Source: Candidatus Magnetocorallium paracelense (GTDB lineage: Bacteria > Nitrospirota > Thermodesulfovibrionia > Thermodesulfovibrionales > Magnetobacteriaceae). Taken from it: a stretch of DNA of 64,000 nt. Numbering within the stretch: position 1 is the stretch's first letter; the number at the start of each line of letters is the position of its first letter. The notes under the pieces were generated by a model. It saw nothing but the letters and a program-made list of their open reading frames with translations, did no database searches and was not told where the DNA came from. Below, piece by piece: positions 1 through 9,339 of this stretch. A program made the translations under genes and the position numbers. The stretch is from NCBI GenBank assembly GCA_029001845.1, contig JAREWP010000050.1, positions 43,500-107,499 on the forward strand, written 5' to 3'.

Positions 1-3000
1 CGATATTGCCTGACACGCCCTTAAGGGTATGGATAATTGATTTTGCCTGCTTTAAGTCATCGCTATGGAGGGCCTTTTTGAGCTCATCGATCGCTGCCGC
101 CTGATTAACTCGAAATTTCAACAACATTTTGATATATGCCTTTTGATCGCCACCGATTCTTTCAAGACCCGACTCCACTGAAATGCCGGGCAAAGAAAGG
201 GTATCACCGTCGGACGAGTTTAAACCGATTGATTTCGGGCCGACATCTTTTTCGCAGCCTCCCTTGATATCGTATTCCTCATCTGCCTCTCCATGTTCTT
301 TAACAGGAAATCCTTTGGAAAGACGCTCGATTTCCTGATAAAGGTCATCCATCTCCGTTTTCTCTACAACGCAGGTTACCCCCATCTCCCTTGCTGCTTT
401 TACCTTTTCATTATCCATCTCTGAACTGGTGATCACTATAACCTGGATATTATTGTAACGCGGTTCTTTACGAACGAACTTGATTATATCCAGACCATCC
501 ATTTCAGGCATATATAAATCCGTAATCAGAATGTCGGGCAAAAAACTGCCAATAAGAACACAGGCATGAACACTGTTTGTCGTGGATTTAACAGAGATCA
601 ACGGGAATTTCAGTTTGATTTCCTCCTCCAGGATTAAAACAATAAGTTCGCTGTCATCAACTATGAGAATCTTTTCTACCCTCTTGTGGGTTGTCACCGA
701 GATATCGCAATATTTATACAAGATACGAATGAGTTCTTCCCTGCTGAATGGTTTTGACAAATAATCGTCCATCCCCGAGGCCAGACATCTCTCACGATCT
801 CCCCGCATGGCGCCTGCGGTCATGGCCACAATGGGAACAGGGGAAACAGGTCCGGCAAGGTCTGTGGAAATCACGGACTCAATTTCCCGAATTTCTTTTG
901 TAGCTTCGAATCCGCTCATTACCGGCATCTGGCAGTCCATAAGAATAAGGTCATAACTGTTGTCTTTAACCATATTGACAGCCTCTTGTCCATTATTCGC
1001 CAATTCTACGGTGCAGCCCAATTGACGCAGTGTCTCCATTGCCACATCCTGGTTTATTTCATTATCTTCGACCAGAAGAATACGTGCGTGGAATTTGTCT
1101 CCTCTTCCCTTTATTTCATGATAAGCGGAATCCTCTTTGGCCCTCAATTCGTTTAACACCTGCCTGCTTATCATCCCGCTTGTTTTTCCCTCCTTATGGC
1201 CGGCCCAGGCAATGGAAAGGGTCTCCATGAGCAAGGCTCTTTTGACCGGTTTTTCCAAATAGGCAGTAAAACCCAACTCCTTGAGATGGCCTGCGGCACC
1301 GGGTTTGCTTCCCGATGTGAGCATTATCAGGATAGTTTCCCGAATAAGCGGATCGGCTTTAATGGTTTTTCCCAAAACTTCTCCGTCCATGCCGGGCATA
1401 AAAAAATCTACAAGGGCCAGTTGATAAGGTCTCTGTTGCTCGGCCCCGGAACGAAGCACTTCCAAGGCTTTTTCTCCGGAGTCCACAGCTTCGCTGTCAA
1501 CCTGCCAGGAGCTTAGAAGTTCCGTGTATATATGCCGGTTTACGGAGTTGTCATCTACAATGAGAACTCGGAGACCCTTCAGGTCCGCCCTGGCAGTTTC
1601 AATGCCGGGACTTTTGGAGGTGTCCAGCACAAGAGGAATGGTAAAAGAAAATACACTCCCCTTTCCCACATTGCTCTCTACGTGAATATCTCCGTCCATT
1701 AATTCGACCAGTTGTTTGCAGATTGCCAAACCCAGACCGGTGCCACCGTATTTTCTCGTTGTGGAGGTATCCTCCTGAGCGAATTTATCAAAAATGATCG
1801 GGATTTTCTCAGGTTCGATTCCAATGCCGCTATCCTCGACCGTAAAGGAGAAAGAGGCTTTGCCATTGTCATTGGATAAACACTGAACGTCGATCATCAC
1901 ATGGCCTTTAGAGGTGAACTTAATGGCGTTGCTCGTCAGATTGGTGAGTATCTGCCTTATTCTTCCGGCATCGCCGAAAACGCCCTGAGGCGCGTCAGGA
2001 GCAAATCGTATGATTAATTTAATTCCTTTACGTTCCGCCTGGATCGACATGAGCTGCGCCACGTCTTCCAGCATCGTATGTATGTTAAAAGGGATCGGTT
2101 CAAGCTCCAGTTTGCCTGCCTCAATTTTGGAAAAATCCAGAATATCATTTATAATGGTCAGAAGCGAATCGGCAGATCGTTGAATGCTGTTTGCATACCC
2201 CCTCTGAGACGAGGTCATCTCCGTATCCAGGAGCAGTTCCGTCATGCCGATGATCCCGTTCATGGGCGTACGGATTTCATGAGACATGTTGGCGAGAAAT
2301 TCGCTTTTCGATCTGTTGGCCAGTTCAGCCATATCCCTGGCCTTTCTGATCTCCACTTCCGCCTTTTTACGGTCTGTTATATCCAGAATTCCCCCTTCAA
2401 GATAACCTTGCTCTTCATACAAAGTGGCGCTCAATATAAAATTCCTCACCGTACCGTCAGTCAGGAAGCCTGAAAATTCGAAATTATCGACTTTCCCCTT
2501 CTCCCTGAGGATTTTAATAAGCTCTTCCCGCCTGCCCGGTTCGGTATATACATCCTTTGAAACGAATTTTTCGATAAATTCCTCCACATTATTATAACCG
2601 AATAATCGGGCCAGAGCAGGGTTGGCGGCAAGCACCCTGGACCCGTCTATGGTAGTTCTATAAAGACCTACAATTGCTGTTTTATAAAGATTCTTGAATT
2701 TTTCCTCACTTGCTTTCAGTTCCTTTGTCCTGAAATCGACTTTTCTTCTGAGCTGCCGGTTCAAGAAGAGGATACTCAACAACCCCAGAGTAGCGATCGA
2801 TGTCAGAAATATAACGATCTGGGCGTTATTCGGCCTCCATGGTTCGGACTTGAGACCGATCCATTTCCTGTAGATAGCCTTTCTTTCCTCCCGGCTTATT
2901 GAGGCCAGTCCCTTTTCCAGGAGATAATGTAGTTCCGGTTGATCTTTTGCCGACGCCACGCCCAGTTGGAAGACAAAGCCGGATTCTCCGGCCACACGGA

Positions 3001-3682
3001 GGTTCTGAATCGCGTTTTTTTCGATATGCCACGAAGCTGACGCCAGGTTAGCGATAAAAGCGTCCGCCCTGCCGTATGAAACTTCATACAGTCCTGCCTC
3101 GATGTGGGATACAGAAACAAGGTCCAGATAGGGAAAATCGTTTTTTAAAAATTCATGGGCGCCATAATCTTTGACAACAGCCACTCTTTTTCCTCTAAGG
3201 TCGGCCATGGAGGATATCTTGTCTGTCTTGGTATTTACGATAATGACTGCCGGAAACTCCAGGTATGGTTCTGTAAAGAGCATATGCCTGTCACGCTCAG
3301 GGGTTCTGACTGCGGCAGTAAGCATGGAAAGTCTCCTGTCCTTCATTTTTGTAAGGGTTTCGGACCAGCTCTTTTGAGACTCCATCAGAATTTGCAGGCC
3401 CAGTCTTTTTTCGATGAGAGCCATATAGTCTGCCACTATACCGGAGAAGTTGCCTTCTTTATCTATGAATTCGACAGGCGGCCATTTCGGATTCGAGGAA
3501 GCAAAAATGACCGGATGTTCTGCAAGCCATATTCTTTCCTCTTCCGTTAATTCAAGCTCCACGCCTCCCGCTTCCTTCTCGTTTCCGTGACATGTTGTCG
3601 CAGTAAAAGATAGCAGAATAAATAAGAGGGTTGCGATCGTTGTTATAAAACCGTATTTCACCATGTAAAAAATACTTCTCAT
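1..3682 (-). CDS. Hybrid sensor histidine kinase, BvgS-like (C-terminus off the left edge)
   Basis: One unbroken minus-strand frame enters from the left edge, so the C-terminus is missing; more than 1220 residues are visible. Order of domains: N-terminal signal/anchor, a periplasmic solute-binding (SBP_bac_3) domain to about position 2870, one membrane helix (about 2835-2765), a PAS region (about 2700-2370), HisKA with the canonical motif [11 protein letters not shown] (phospho-His codon at 2281-2279), HATPase with SNAIKFT, then three receiver domains starting near 1565, 1080 and 675. Each receiver has the VDD or VED acid pair and a phospho-acceptor Asp ([30 protein letters not shown]). An HPt domain follows (HTLKG, His codon at 31-29). 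I checked that all these landmarks share one frame. The start is ATG 3682 or ATG 3664; neither has a clear ribosome binding site. It probably senses a small periplasmic solute and passes phosphate through a multistep relay. No output regulator is seen nearby. Confidence 0.93.
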   Translation of the reverse strand, partial: MRSIFYMVKYGFITTIATLLFILLSFTATTCHGNEKEAGGVELELTEEERIWLAEHPVIFASSNPKWPPVEFIDKEGNFSGIVADYMALIEKRLGLQILMESQKSWSETLTKMKDRRLSMLTAAVRTPERDRHMLFTEPYLEFPAVIIVNTKTDKISSMADLRGKRVAVVKDYGAHEFLKNDFPYLDLVSVSHIEAGLYEVSYGRADAFIANLASASWHIEKNAIQNLRVAGESGFVFQLGVASAKDQPELHYLLEKGLASISREERKAIYRKWIGLKSEPWRPNNAQIVIFLTSIATLGLLSILFLNRQLRRKVDFRTKELKASEEKFKNLYKTAIVGLYRTTIDGSRVLAANPALARLFGYNNVEEFIEKFVSKDVYTEPGRREELIKILREKGKVDNFEFSGFLTDGTVRNFILSATLYEEQGYLEGGILDITDRKKAEVEIRKARDMAELANRSKSEFLANMSHEIRTPMNGIIGMTELLLDTEMTSSQRGYANSIQRSADSLLTIINDILDFSKIEAGKLELEPIPFNIHTMLEDVAQLMSIQAERKGIKLIIRFAPDAPQGVFGDAGRIRQILTNLTSNAIKFTSKGHVMIDVQCLSNDNGKASFSFTVEDSGIGIEPEKIPIIFDKFAQEDTSTTRKYGGTGLGLAICKQLVELMDGDIHVESNVGKGSVFSFTIPLVLDTSKSPGIETARADLKGLRVLIVDDNSVNRHIYTELLSSWQVDSEAVDSGEKALEVLRSGAEQQRPYQLALVDFFMPGMDGEVLGKTIKADPLIRETILIMLTSGSKPGAAGHLKELGFTAYLEKPVKRALLMETLSIAWAGHKEGKTSGMISRQVLNELRAKEDSAYHEIKGRGDKFHARILLVEDNEINQDVAMETLRQLGCTVELANNGQEAVNMVKDNSYDLILMDCQMPVMSGFEATKEIREIESVISTDLAGPVSPVPIVAMTAGAMRGDRERCLASGMDDYLSKPFSREELIRILYKYCDISVTTHKRVEKILIVDDSELIVLILEEEIKLKFPLISVKSTTNSVHACVLIGSFLPDILITDLYMPEMDGLDIIKFVRKEPRYNNIQVIVITSSEMDNEKVKAAREMGVTCVVEKTEMDDLYQEIERLSKGFPVKEHGEADEEYDIKGGCEKDVGPKSIGLNSSDGDTLSLPGISVESGLERIGGDQKAYIKMLLKFRVNQAAAIDELKKALHSDDLKQAKSIIHTLKGVSGNI

Positions 3683-3764
3683 AGTAATCACATCAGATAT
3701 ATGAAGACACATGCCTGGATTATACTAAATTTTAATTTACTATGTCAGTGGAAATAAAAAAATG

Positions 3765-4061
3765 GTAATAGTTCATAGGAGTTAGAGATCAGAGGTCTGT
3801 TTAATGTGTTAGAGTCAATGTCATTCACTTAAGGAGCAAAGCACCATCCGCCTTCAGCGGCTAAACTCGAAGGCTCCGCTTCGCTGCGCCTTCTCAAACA
3901 TGACCCGCTTACGTCGGAAGGTGCTTCACCCCTTAAGTGAATGGTATTGGTGTTAGAGCCTTATTTCGGTCATATATGAGCAAATGATAACAAAACGGGC
4001 AATAGATAAAGAAATTATAGCAGGAACTGACCTCTGATCCCTGACCCCCGTGAACTGTTAC
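3765..4061. repeat. MITE-C copy 1, interrupted by a MITE-A insertion
   Basis: The two ends are inverted repeats: the right end read backwards begins GTAACAGTTCACGGGGGTCA and the left end begins GTAATAGTTCATAGGAGTTA, and both continue into GATCAGAGGTC. Removing the MITE-A (3816-3949) and one 10-bp target duplication leaves 153 bp, closely matching MITE-C copy 2 at 11333-11486 (154 bp) along its length in reverse orientation. A degenerate 9-bp flanking duplication (AAAAAAATG / CAAAAGATG) is possible. No ORF is seen. Confidence 0.8.
3816..3949. mobile_element. MITE-A copy 1 (134 bp)
   Basis: Terminal inverted repeats CAATGTCATTCACTTAAGG and CCTTAAGTGAATGGTATTG bound a non-coding 134-bp element with long internal self-complementarity (GCACCATCCGCC with GGAAGGTGC; GAAGGC with GCCTTC). 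It is flanked by GTGTTAGAGT (3806-3815) and GTGTTAGAGC (3950-3959), a 10-bp duplication with one mismatch. Two more 134-bp copies occur at 28298 and 48698. The ends resemble IS4-family tips as I remember them, so a non-autonomous element moved by an IS4-type transposase is my inference. Confidence 0.88.
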
Positions 4062-4207
4062 AAAAGATGAAGTTATACTGAGAGATTGGGGAAATTGTGT
4101 GCAAAGGAATCATTTATTAGTGACTGAATGACGAAAAATGGCAATAACTGACAAATTATATCATGGAATCAATTATGATTCAACGATCGTTGTTGTGGTT
4201 AATTTAA

Positions 4208-4350
4208 ATTGGATAGGACTTTTCATTTTTTCATGCGGTTTTGCGGGCTGCTGTCAAAAATGTAGCCGCAGGCTTTAGCCTGCGCGAACCGTTGGTCAGA
4301 TGAACCCGGTCGCAGGCTGAAGCCTGCGGCTACATATAAAGACATCCGCC
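4208..4350. repeat. REP-like palindromic element copy 1 (TGTAGCC..GGCTACA)
   Basis: The core 4261-4334 is an imperfect palindrome running from TGTAGCCGCAGGCTTTAGCC to GGCTGAAGCCTGCGGCTACA, with a middle section around CCGTTGGTCAG. The left flank (TTGGATAGGACTTTTCATTT and onward) and right flank (AAAGACATCCGCC) are shared with the copy at 46755-46905, so the repeat unit is about 140-150 bp. It is non-coding. Confidence 0.75.
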
Positions 4351-4749
4351 CGAAGGATGCTAACTTGACGTTTAGGAATTTCAAAACAGTCGCATTTGTG
4401 AGATCACCTGCCTGCAGGTGACCTCTGCGGTGCGCTTGCAAGATGCCGCCGGTGGTCACCCGTGGGCGGGTGACTCCCACAATCTGTGGGGGAAAGTAAA
4501 GCCCGCTGAAGGACGCTAACTTAACGAAAGAGGCTTTAAAACACTTCCTGTTCTCTTCAACTGCCTACAGTTTCTATGGCATAAAGATATTTACGATCAA
4601 CGATCACATCATAAAGAGATGTCCTGAAAGATGGTATGGTTCTTGTATTATTGTTTTTTATGCTCTTACAGAGCCTTAAAGTAAAGATATATTATTGATA
4701 TTGTTTCGCATAAGGAAAGGAGGCAGGAAAAGCTAAAAACGATTATCTC

Positions 4750-4820
4750 TCGAAAAGGCAAACCGGTCGTGAGGCCGGGACGCAAATGCGCGGGTCTCTT
4801 TGAGACAGCCGACTTACCGA
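4750..4820 (+). promoter_or_regulatory. Cyclic di-GMP-I (GEMM-I) riboswitch aptamer
   Basis: Hallmark segments occur in the right order: AAAAGGCAAACC, a stem capped by a GTGA tetraloop (CCGGTC-GTGA-GGCCGG), GGGACGCAAA, a second stem GGTCTC-TTT-GAGAC acting as receptor arm, and AGCCGACTTACCGA. The aptamer stops directly before the AGGAGG ribosome binding site (4821-4826) of the ORF starting at 4834. Control of translation initiation by c-di-GMP is therefore likely, although transcriptional control is not excluded. Confidence 0.92.
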
Positions 4821-4833
4821 AGGAGGAAATAAA

Positions 4834-5163
4834 ATGGTAATTACAGAATATGTAAGCACATTAAGCAGCCCAAGAAAAATAAGTCTTGCCTTTGCTATTG
4901 CTCTTTCGCTTTTATTCTCTTTACGACTGTTTACAGGGGAGTTTTTTACATACTCCCAATGCGCTCCCCTTGGCAGCTCTTTGTTTTTATTGGTTTTGTT
5001 TACAGGAAGCACAGTGGTGGTGACCATAGAAGCAATAAGGATATTGATACAGAGGATTCACTGGTCAGACAGGCAACATTTTATAGTCGTGCGCTTTCTA
5101 TGGTTATTTATTTTCAGCATTCAAATGATCGGCTTAAGCATAAATCGCTTTTTCTTGTTATAG
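4834..5163 (+). CDS. Small membrane protein under c-di-GMP riboswitch control
   Basis: This 109-residue product starts at an ATG with a textbook ribosome binding site (AGGAGG, 7 bases upstream) directly after the riboswitch, so the start is well supported. Two strongly hydrophobic segments (about residues 18-36 and 47-65) suggest an inner-membrane protein. I do not recognise the family. The C-terminal third is in doubt: another frame stays open to 5216 and encodes a more protein-like tail (charged stretch, then a hydrophobic helix). A -1 frameshift between about 5030 and 5060 is therefore possible, either as a sequencing error, a decayed gene or recoding. If so, the full product would end at 5216. 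Confidence 0.6.
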   Translation: MVITEYVSTLSSPRKISLAFAIALSLLFSLRLFTGEFFTYSQCAPLGSSLFLLVLFTGSTVVVTIEAIRILIQRIHWSDRQHFIVVRFLWLFIFSIQMIGLSINRFFLL

Positions 5164-5326
5164 TAGTAGGATTCCATTTTTTCAGGCACAATTTTAACAA
5201 CCTGACTCTTGGATGATTCACAGTCGTCATTCCCGCAATCCCTTAGGCGGGAAACCGGCGTTCTTGAACACCTTCCGAATTTTTGGCTCTACCTCCAATT
5301 ACTTCTCACATAAAGACGTAAAAAAA

Positions 5327-5400
5327 TGTAGCCAACGGCTTTAACCGGCGTGGACCGTTAGTCAACCGAACCCGGTCGCAGGCTGAAACCTGCGGCTACA
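5327..5400. repeat. REP-like palindromic element copy 2
   Basis: A degenerate copy of the TGTAGCC..GGCTACA element. The right arm (GGTCGCAGGCTGAAACCTGC) is well kept and the left arm (TGTAGCCAACGGCTTTAACC) has drifted. The surrounding 5217-5613 holds only this and a short CATTCCCGC-type hairpin near 5230; I see no gene or clear promoter there. Confidence 0.7.
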
Positions 5401-5613
5401 TTTATGAACCTGCCGGAGAGCATTAACTTATAACATTTTGAGTCCACGTGTAAGCAATAATATCTATTTCCGATCATCATGGATTATGGTATTTTCGACA
5501 TCCCGGGGGGCTATCGGTTTTTGCGTCAATTGTGTTTTAATATCTGTTCACAGTCAATGTTTGCCGATTTTGAGCATGATACTATCTTTTGGATCTGACA
5601 ACGGCTATAAATA

Positions 5614-6561
5614 ATGAGCAATCTTCCTAAGTATTTACTTACCCTGCCTGAGCTTGCCGACATTTCAGGCGAACCGGAATCGGGAATAAAGAAGTCCTTT
5701 GGCAATGAGTCTTTTATAAATCTCCCGGGAAATAAGACTGCCCTGTCACCGGGTGCTGTAAAAGAATTTCTCCTTAACCTTGGTATGGATTACTCTTTCA
5801 GGGTGTTGGCTCATATTAATTTAAGGGGCGGCATTGGAAAAACAACAACAACGATAACCACAGCCACAAGGGCTGTACAGTACGGGTTTAAGACAGCTGT
5901 CCTTGATCTCGATCCTCAGGGTTCATCGTCTCTCGCCTTTGATATGGCCCCGGAAGAAGACGACCCGATATTTTACGATGTCTGGCAGAATCCTGCGAAT
6001 CTTTTGATGCCTTCCATGGGCATGATCGAAGAAAACTTATATTTACTGCCATCTTCTCTTGAAAATGCGCTCCTTGATTCGAGCCTCTTAAATCCTGCTT
6101 CACAAAAGAATGCAGTGAAGGGGGTATGTGAGATACTAAAGGAAGAGGGATTCGATCTCGTACTGATAGACTGCCCTCCATCATTGGGCGCTGCCGTTAT
6201 ATCCGCCATATGCGCTGCCGACAGTGTTATTATTCCGGTATGCAGCGACGCTTTTTCCATGAAAGGTCTTCAGTTGACTTTAAAGGAAATCACTTCCATT
6301 TGTGACACCTTTACGATAAGCACTCCGGAAATAAGGATTCTCTATAACAAATTTGACAGGCGGATCAACCTGTCCGGCATCGCTCTGAATGAACTCTCTT
6401 CAACTTACGGGGATTTACTGATCCCTGTATTTATCAGAACAAGCACTGAATTCGCAAAGGCCCTTGCCGGTAAAGAGACGATCTTTGCATCGACCAGAAA
6501 GAGTACGGCAAGGGACGATTTCGATAAGTATGTAAGGTATATTTTGAATTTGCAAAAATAA
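5614..6561 (+). CDS. ParA/Soj-like ATPase with N-terminal extension
   Basis: A 315-residue protein. Residues 1-62 form an extension that may be a small DNA-binding fold. The P-loop ATPase domain follows, with a deviant Walker A motif at residues 71-77 (RGGIGKT), switch I region DLDPQGSSS and Walker B VLIDCPPSLG. The signature lysine that normally opens the ParA motif (KGGxGKT) is arginine here. No ParB gene or parS-like site is seen, so plasmid-type partitioning is unlikely. Positioning of a cellular cargo or complex fits better. It is followed after 2 bp by a DUF697 gene. No obvious Shine-Dalgarno precedes the ATG. Confidence 0.85.
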   Translation: MSNLPKYLLTLPELADISGEPESGIKKSFGNESFINLPGNKTALSPGAVKEFLLNLGMDYSFRVLAHINLRGGIGKTTTTITTATRAVQYGFKTAVLDLDPQGSSSLAFDMAPEEDDPIFYDVWQNPANLLMPSMGMIEENLYLLPSSLENALLDSSLLNPASQKNAVKGVCEILKEEGFDLVLIDCPPSLGAAVISAICAADSVIIPVCSDAFSMKGLQLTLKEITSICDTFTISTPEIRILYNKFDRRINLSGIALNELSSTYGDLLIPVFIRTSTEFAKALAGKETIFASTRKSTARDDFDKYVRYILNLQK

Positions 6562-6563
6562 CG

Positions 6564-7124
6564 ATGGCTGAGACGAAAGTTAAACGAACAAGGCGTCGGT
6601 TGTATGAGTCGGCGCCGGGCGAAGACAGAGTTCTTTTACAGGAAACACCGGTAATCGAGAACCGATCCAGGGAAAAAGAGGCGTTAAAGATAATCGGCAG
6701 GTACGTGAAGTGGTCCATGGGAACATCGTTTATTCCCATACCGTTGCTGGATACTGCTTTCATAACGGTCATACAGATCAGGATGTTAAAGAAACTATGC
6801 CTGCTCTATGACATGGAGTTTTCAAAGCAGAGGGTAAAGGCTGTAACAGCCTCATTTATCGGCGGACTCCATACCGGACTGATTGCAGGAAGTCTTTCCA
6901 AGACGCTTCCTCTGTTCGGACTTGCCGGTGCAGTCACTTCCATGGCGGTTATCTCCGGAGCAATAACGTATGCCATAGGCAAGGTTTTTGTTCAGCATTT
7001 TGAAACAGGAGGAACGCTTCTCGATTTCGATCCCCGTACGTTTAAAGAGACTTTTTTAAAAAATTATAAAGAGGGTCAGAAGCTTAGGGCTGAGAAAAAG
7101 GAGATTTTTTATGGTGAAGACTGA
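6564..7124 (+). CDS. DUF697 family membrane-associated protein
   Basis: A 186-residue protein with a basic N-terminus, then a DUF697-like core (YVKWSMGTSFIPIPLLDTAF near residue 50) and two to three hydrophobic, glycine-rich segments (about 105-150), typical of the YcjF/DUF697 group often linked to GTPases. It starts 2 bp after the ParA-like gene and overlaps the next gene by 14 bp, so the three are probably translated together. The family's molecular role is unknown. Here I infer a membrane partner for the ParA-like ATPase. Confidence 0.75.
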   Translation: MAETKVKRTRRRLYESAPGEDRVLLQETPVIENRSREKEALKIIGRYVKWSMGTSFIPIPLLDTAFITVIQIRMLKKLCLLYDMEFSKQRVKAVTASFIGGLHTGLIAGSLSKTLPLFGLAGAVTSMAVISGAITYAIGKVFVQHFETGGTLLDFDPRTFKETFLKNYKEGQKLRAEKKEIFYGED

Positions 7125-8229
7125 AAAACTTTTTTATCAAGATCCCTATCTTACGGATTTTACGGCAACAGTTATAGACCTCTCCCCCAATGGCGTGGTC
7201 CTGGACAGGACAAATTTTTATCCCCAAGGGGGATATCAGGAATCGGATTCGGGTACATTAAGGGTCGGACAGGAGACTCTCGATGTTGTAAAGGTTACCG
7301 ATGAAGATGGCGTTGTTTATCATCAAATCGGCTCGGATTACAAGATTTATATCAATGACAGGGTGGAAGGTGTCATCGACCGAGAAAAGAGATGGTATCT
7401 CTCTGTTTTGCATACAACGCAGCACATACTGTCAAGGATCATTTTCAACAAGTATAAACTCCACACAATGCGCTCGGATTTCAGCATGAAGGGAGGAATG
7501 ATTCTTTTTTCGACCAACTTCAGGAACGAGTGGATCGAAGAGATTGAAGAGGAATTCCATCGTATTGTACGTAAGGAGGCCCCTGTGGAACGGTTGATAT
7601 CCGGAGATGATATAAGAATCAAGGTAGGAGAAATCGATAACAGTCCCTGCGGGGGCACCCATGTTTCCAATACATCCGATTTAAGCAGTGTGTACCTGCT
7701 TGGAACGGATAAGGGGAAACTGCTTTTTGACGGCGGCCATTTCGGGTTGCTCAGACTGAGGACTTCCAGCAGAAAATTCTACAGGATAGAAAAGATGTTT
7801 AATTTCCCTGAAGATGTTCTCACTACAGTGGAAAGGACGATAGATAATTACAACTCCATATCGTCAAGCCTTGACGACTTCAGAAAGGAGTTCTTACTCA
7901 GGGCCTTTAAAGACGACTCCCTTTCCAGGCGAATTAACGACATAACGGTATCGGTTATCGTTAATAACGATCTCGATTCCAAAGTTATCAAGAAAACCCT
8001 GAAAATGAAAGGAGTAACATATTGCTCAGATATGTACATAATAGGTATTGGATCGAAGCTGATCGTTCTTTCTATGTCCGATAAGGTAAACACCCTTGAA
8101 TTATGCCAATCTGTCATAAATTCCGGATCCTCGATAACCGGAGGGGGGAACAGAAAGAGAACGGATATGTCCTTTGAAGGTCTTGACATAAACGATGTAA
8201 TCGAGATGGTGTTGTCCAATGTACGGTAG
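7111..8229 (+). CDS. AlaX-like alanyl-tRNA editing protein
   Basis: A 372-residue protein homologous to the editing half of alanyl-tRNA synthetase. The N-terminal beta-barrel part includes FYPQGGYQESD. The editing domain carries the zinc ligands H101 and H105 (HTTQH) and C180 and H184 (CGGTH). The C-terminal portion resembles the oligomerisation/DHHA1-like region of long AlaX proteins. Such enzymes hydrolyse Ser-tRNA(Ala) or Gly-tRNA(Ala) in trans in the cytoplasm. Start: ATG 7111 with AGGAG upstream, inside the end of the DUF697 gene. Pairing of an AlaX gene with ParA/DUF697 genes is unusual and may point to a role beyond proofreading. Confidence 0.9.
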   Translation: MVKTEKLFYQDPYLTDFTATVIDLSPNGVVLDRTNFYPQGGYQESDSGTLRVGQETLDVVKVTDEDGVVYHQIGSDYKIYINDRVEGVIDREKRWYLSVLHTTQHILSRIIFNKYKLHTMRSDFSMKGGMILFSTNFRNEWIEEIEEEFHRIVRKEAPVERLISGDDIRIKVGEIDNSPCGGTHVSNTSDLSSVYLLGTDKGKLLFDGGHFGLLRLRTSSRKFYRIEKMFNFPEDVLTTVERTIDNYNSISSSLDDFRKEFLLRAFKDDSLSRRINDITVSVIVNNDLDSKVIKKTLKMKGVTYCSDMYIIGIGSKLIVLSMSDKVNTLELCQSVINSGSSITGGGNRKRTDMSFEGLDINDVIEMVLSNVR

Positions 8230-8337
8230 GAGCTGTGAGCACTAAATCCTCTATATGTTAAATTTTTCGCAAAAGAGTCATTTTTTTATTATGCTGAAGC
8301 TATTATGGCGACTGCTTTGCCGGTTTAGAGAGTCATA

Positions 8338-9339
8338 ATGAAGAAGATACAAAAAAGAATACTCACTGACGACAGATTGAATGTCGAACGCGTTGGTTAT
8401 GTTCATGTTTATATAACAAAGCAGTGTAATTTAACATGTCGTCACTGTTATACGAACTCTTCTCCTGACGAGAAATTTATGCTTCCCCTTGACTTCTGGC
8501 TCGATGTCTTTGGTCAATTGAACGATCTGGGAGTCAGAACCATACATATAGAAGGCGGAGAGCCCTTACTTTTTCCAAAGATCGAGGAGATTATTAAGTT
8601 TATATCCTCATCGTCGAGGATTAAAGAGCTGCTTATCGTGTCAAACGGCATTGTCGCTACAAAGGAGAGGCTGAAAGCGCTTATGGATGCGGGATTGAAA
8701 AAAATTGCCATTTCACTGGATTCATTAAATGGAGATATTCATAACGAGTTGCGTAATCCCTCCCATAAGTTCGCCATGCAGGCAATTAAGGATGCTCTGG
8801 ATACAGGTCTGTACACAAGAGTAAGCACAGTGATCAACAGAAAGAATATAGGGGATATGGGCAATTTTATAAATTATCTCAGTGATTTGGGAGTCAACAC
8901 CATTAACCTGGACTGGTTTAACGGAGCCGGGCGGGGCTACGATTTGCGCGGAGAATTCCAGGTAACCGAAAGGGACGAAGAGCTTTTAAGGGGGTTTGAA
9001 GATTCTGTCAGCGAATTTGTTATGAACCGAAGTAAAAGCGGGACGATCTTAAGTATCGATCTCCCCCAATGGTATGAGAGAAGAGACTCTTTTCTTGTCA
9101 GTGATCCTGTTGCTACACACTTCCTTGAATGCGACGCAATACGAAAACAGTTGTCTATAGATGAAAAAGGTAATGTTTTGCCCTGTTTTATCTATTCCGG
9201 CGGACCGGAAAGTATTGGAAGTCTTCGTACCTTAACAATGGAAGATATCATTTACGATCGATTAAGGCATCTTCCTGTCGGTTGTCCCATAGGCGTCAGA
9301 AAACATATCTTTTATCAGTCAGGGAAGCTTGATGAATAG
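8338..9339 (+). CDS. Radical SAM protein with SPASM-like C-terminus
   Basis: A 333-residue protein with the radical SAM cluster motif at residues 30-37 (CNLTCRHC, CX3CX2C), a glycine-rich SAM-binding strand (HIEGGEPLLF) and the usual TIM-barrel elements (ISLDSLNG). The C-terminal part has further cysteines (FLECDAIRK, NVLPCFIYSG, VGCPIG), in the layout of SPASM/twitch domains that bind auxiliary Fe-S clusters. Related enzymes modify peptides or proteins, but no obvious precursor peptide is encoded nearby; only ORFs of about 8-12 codons fit in the 108-bp gap upstream. The next gene overlaps its end by 8 bp. The substrate is unknown. Confidence 0.88.
   Translation: MKKIQKRILTDDRLNVERVGYVHVYITKQCNLTCRHCYTNSSPDEKFMLPLDFWLDVFGQLNDLGVRTIHIEGGEPLLFPKIEEIIKFISSSSRIKELLIVSNGIVATKERLKALMDAGLKKIAISLDSLNGDIHNELRNPSHKFAMQAIKDALDTGLYTRVSTVINRKNIGDMGNFINYLSDLGVNTINLDWFNGAGRGYDLRGEFQVTERDEELLRGFEDSVSEFVMNRSKSGTILSIDLPQWYERRDSFLVSDPVATHFLECDAIRKQLSIDEKGNVLPCFIYSGGPESIGSLRTLTMEDIIYDRLRHLPVGCPIGVRKHIFYQSGKLDE

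Noticed and set aside
4223..4480. Minus-strand frame of 85 codons
   Set aside because: It is mostly the translated REP-like palindrome, with no start signal.
5888..6260. Minus-strand frames opposite the ParA-like gene
   Set aside because: Shadow frames of a clear ATPase gene; codon pattern and motifs support only the plus strand.
8230..8337. Precursor peptide gene before the radical SAM gene
   Set aside because: Only ORFs of about 8 and 12 codons fit, without a convincing ribosome binding site or conserved Cys/Thr pattern.
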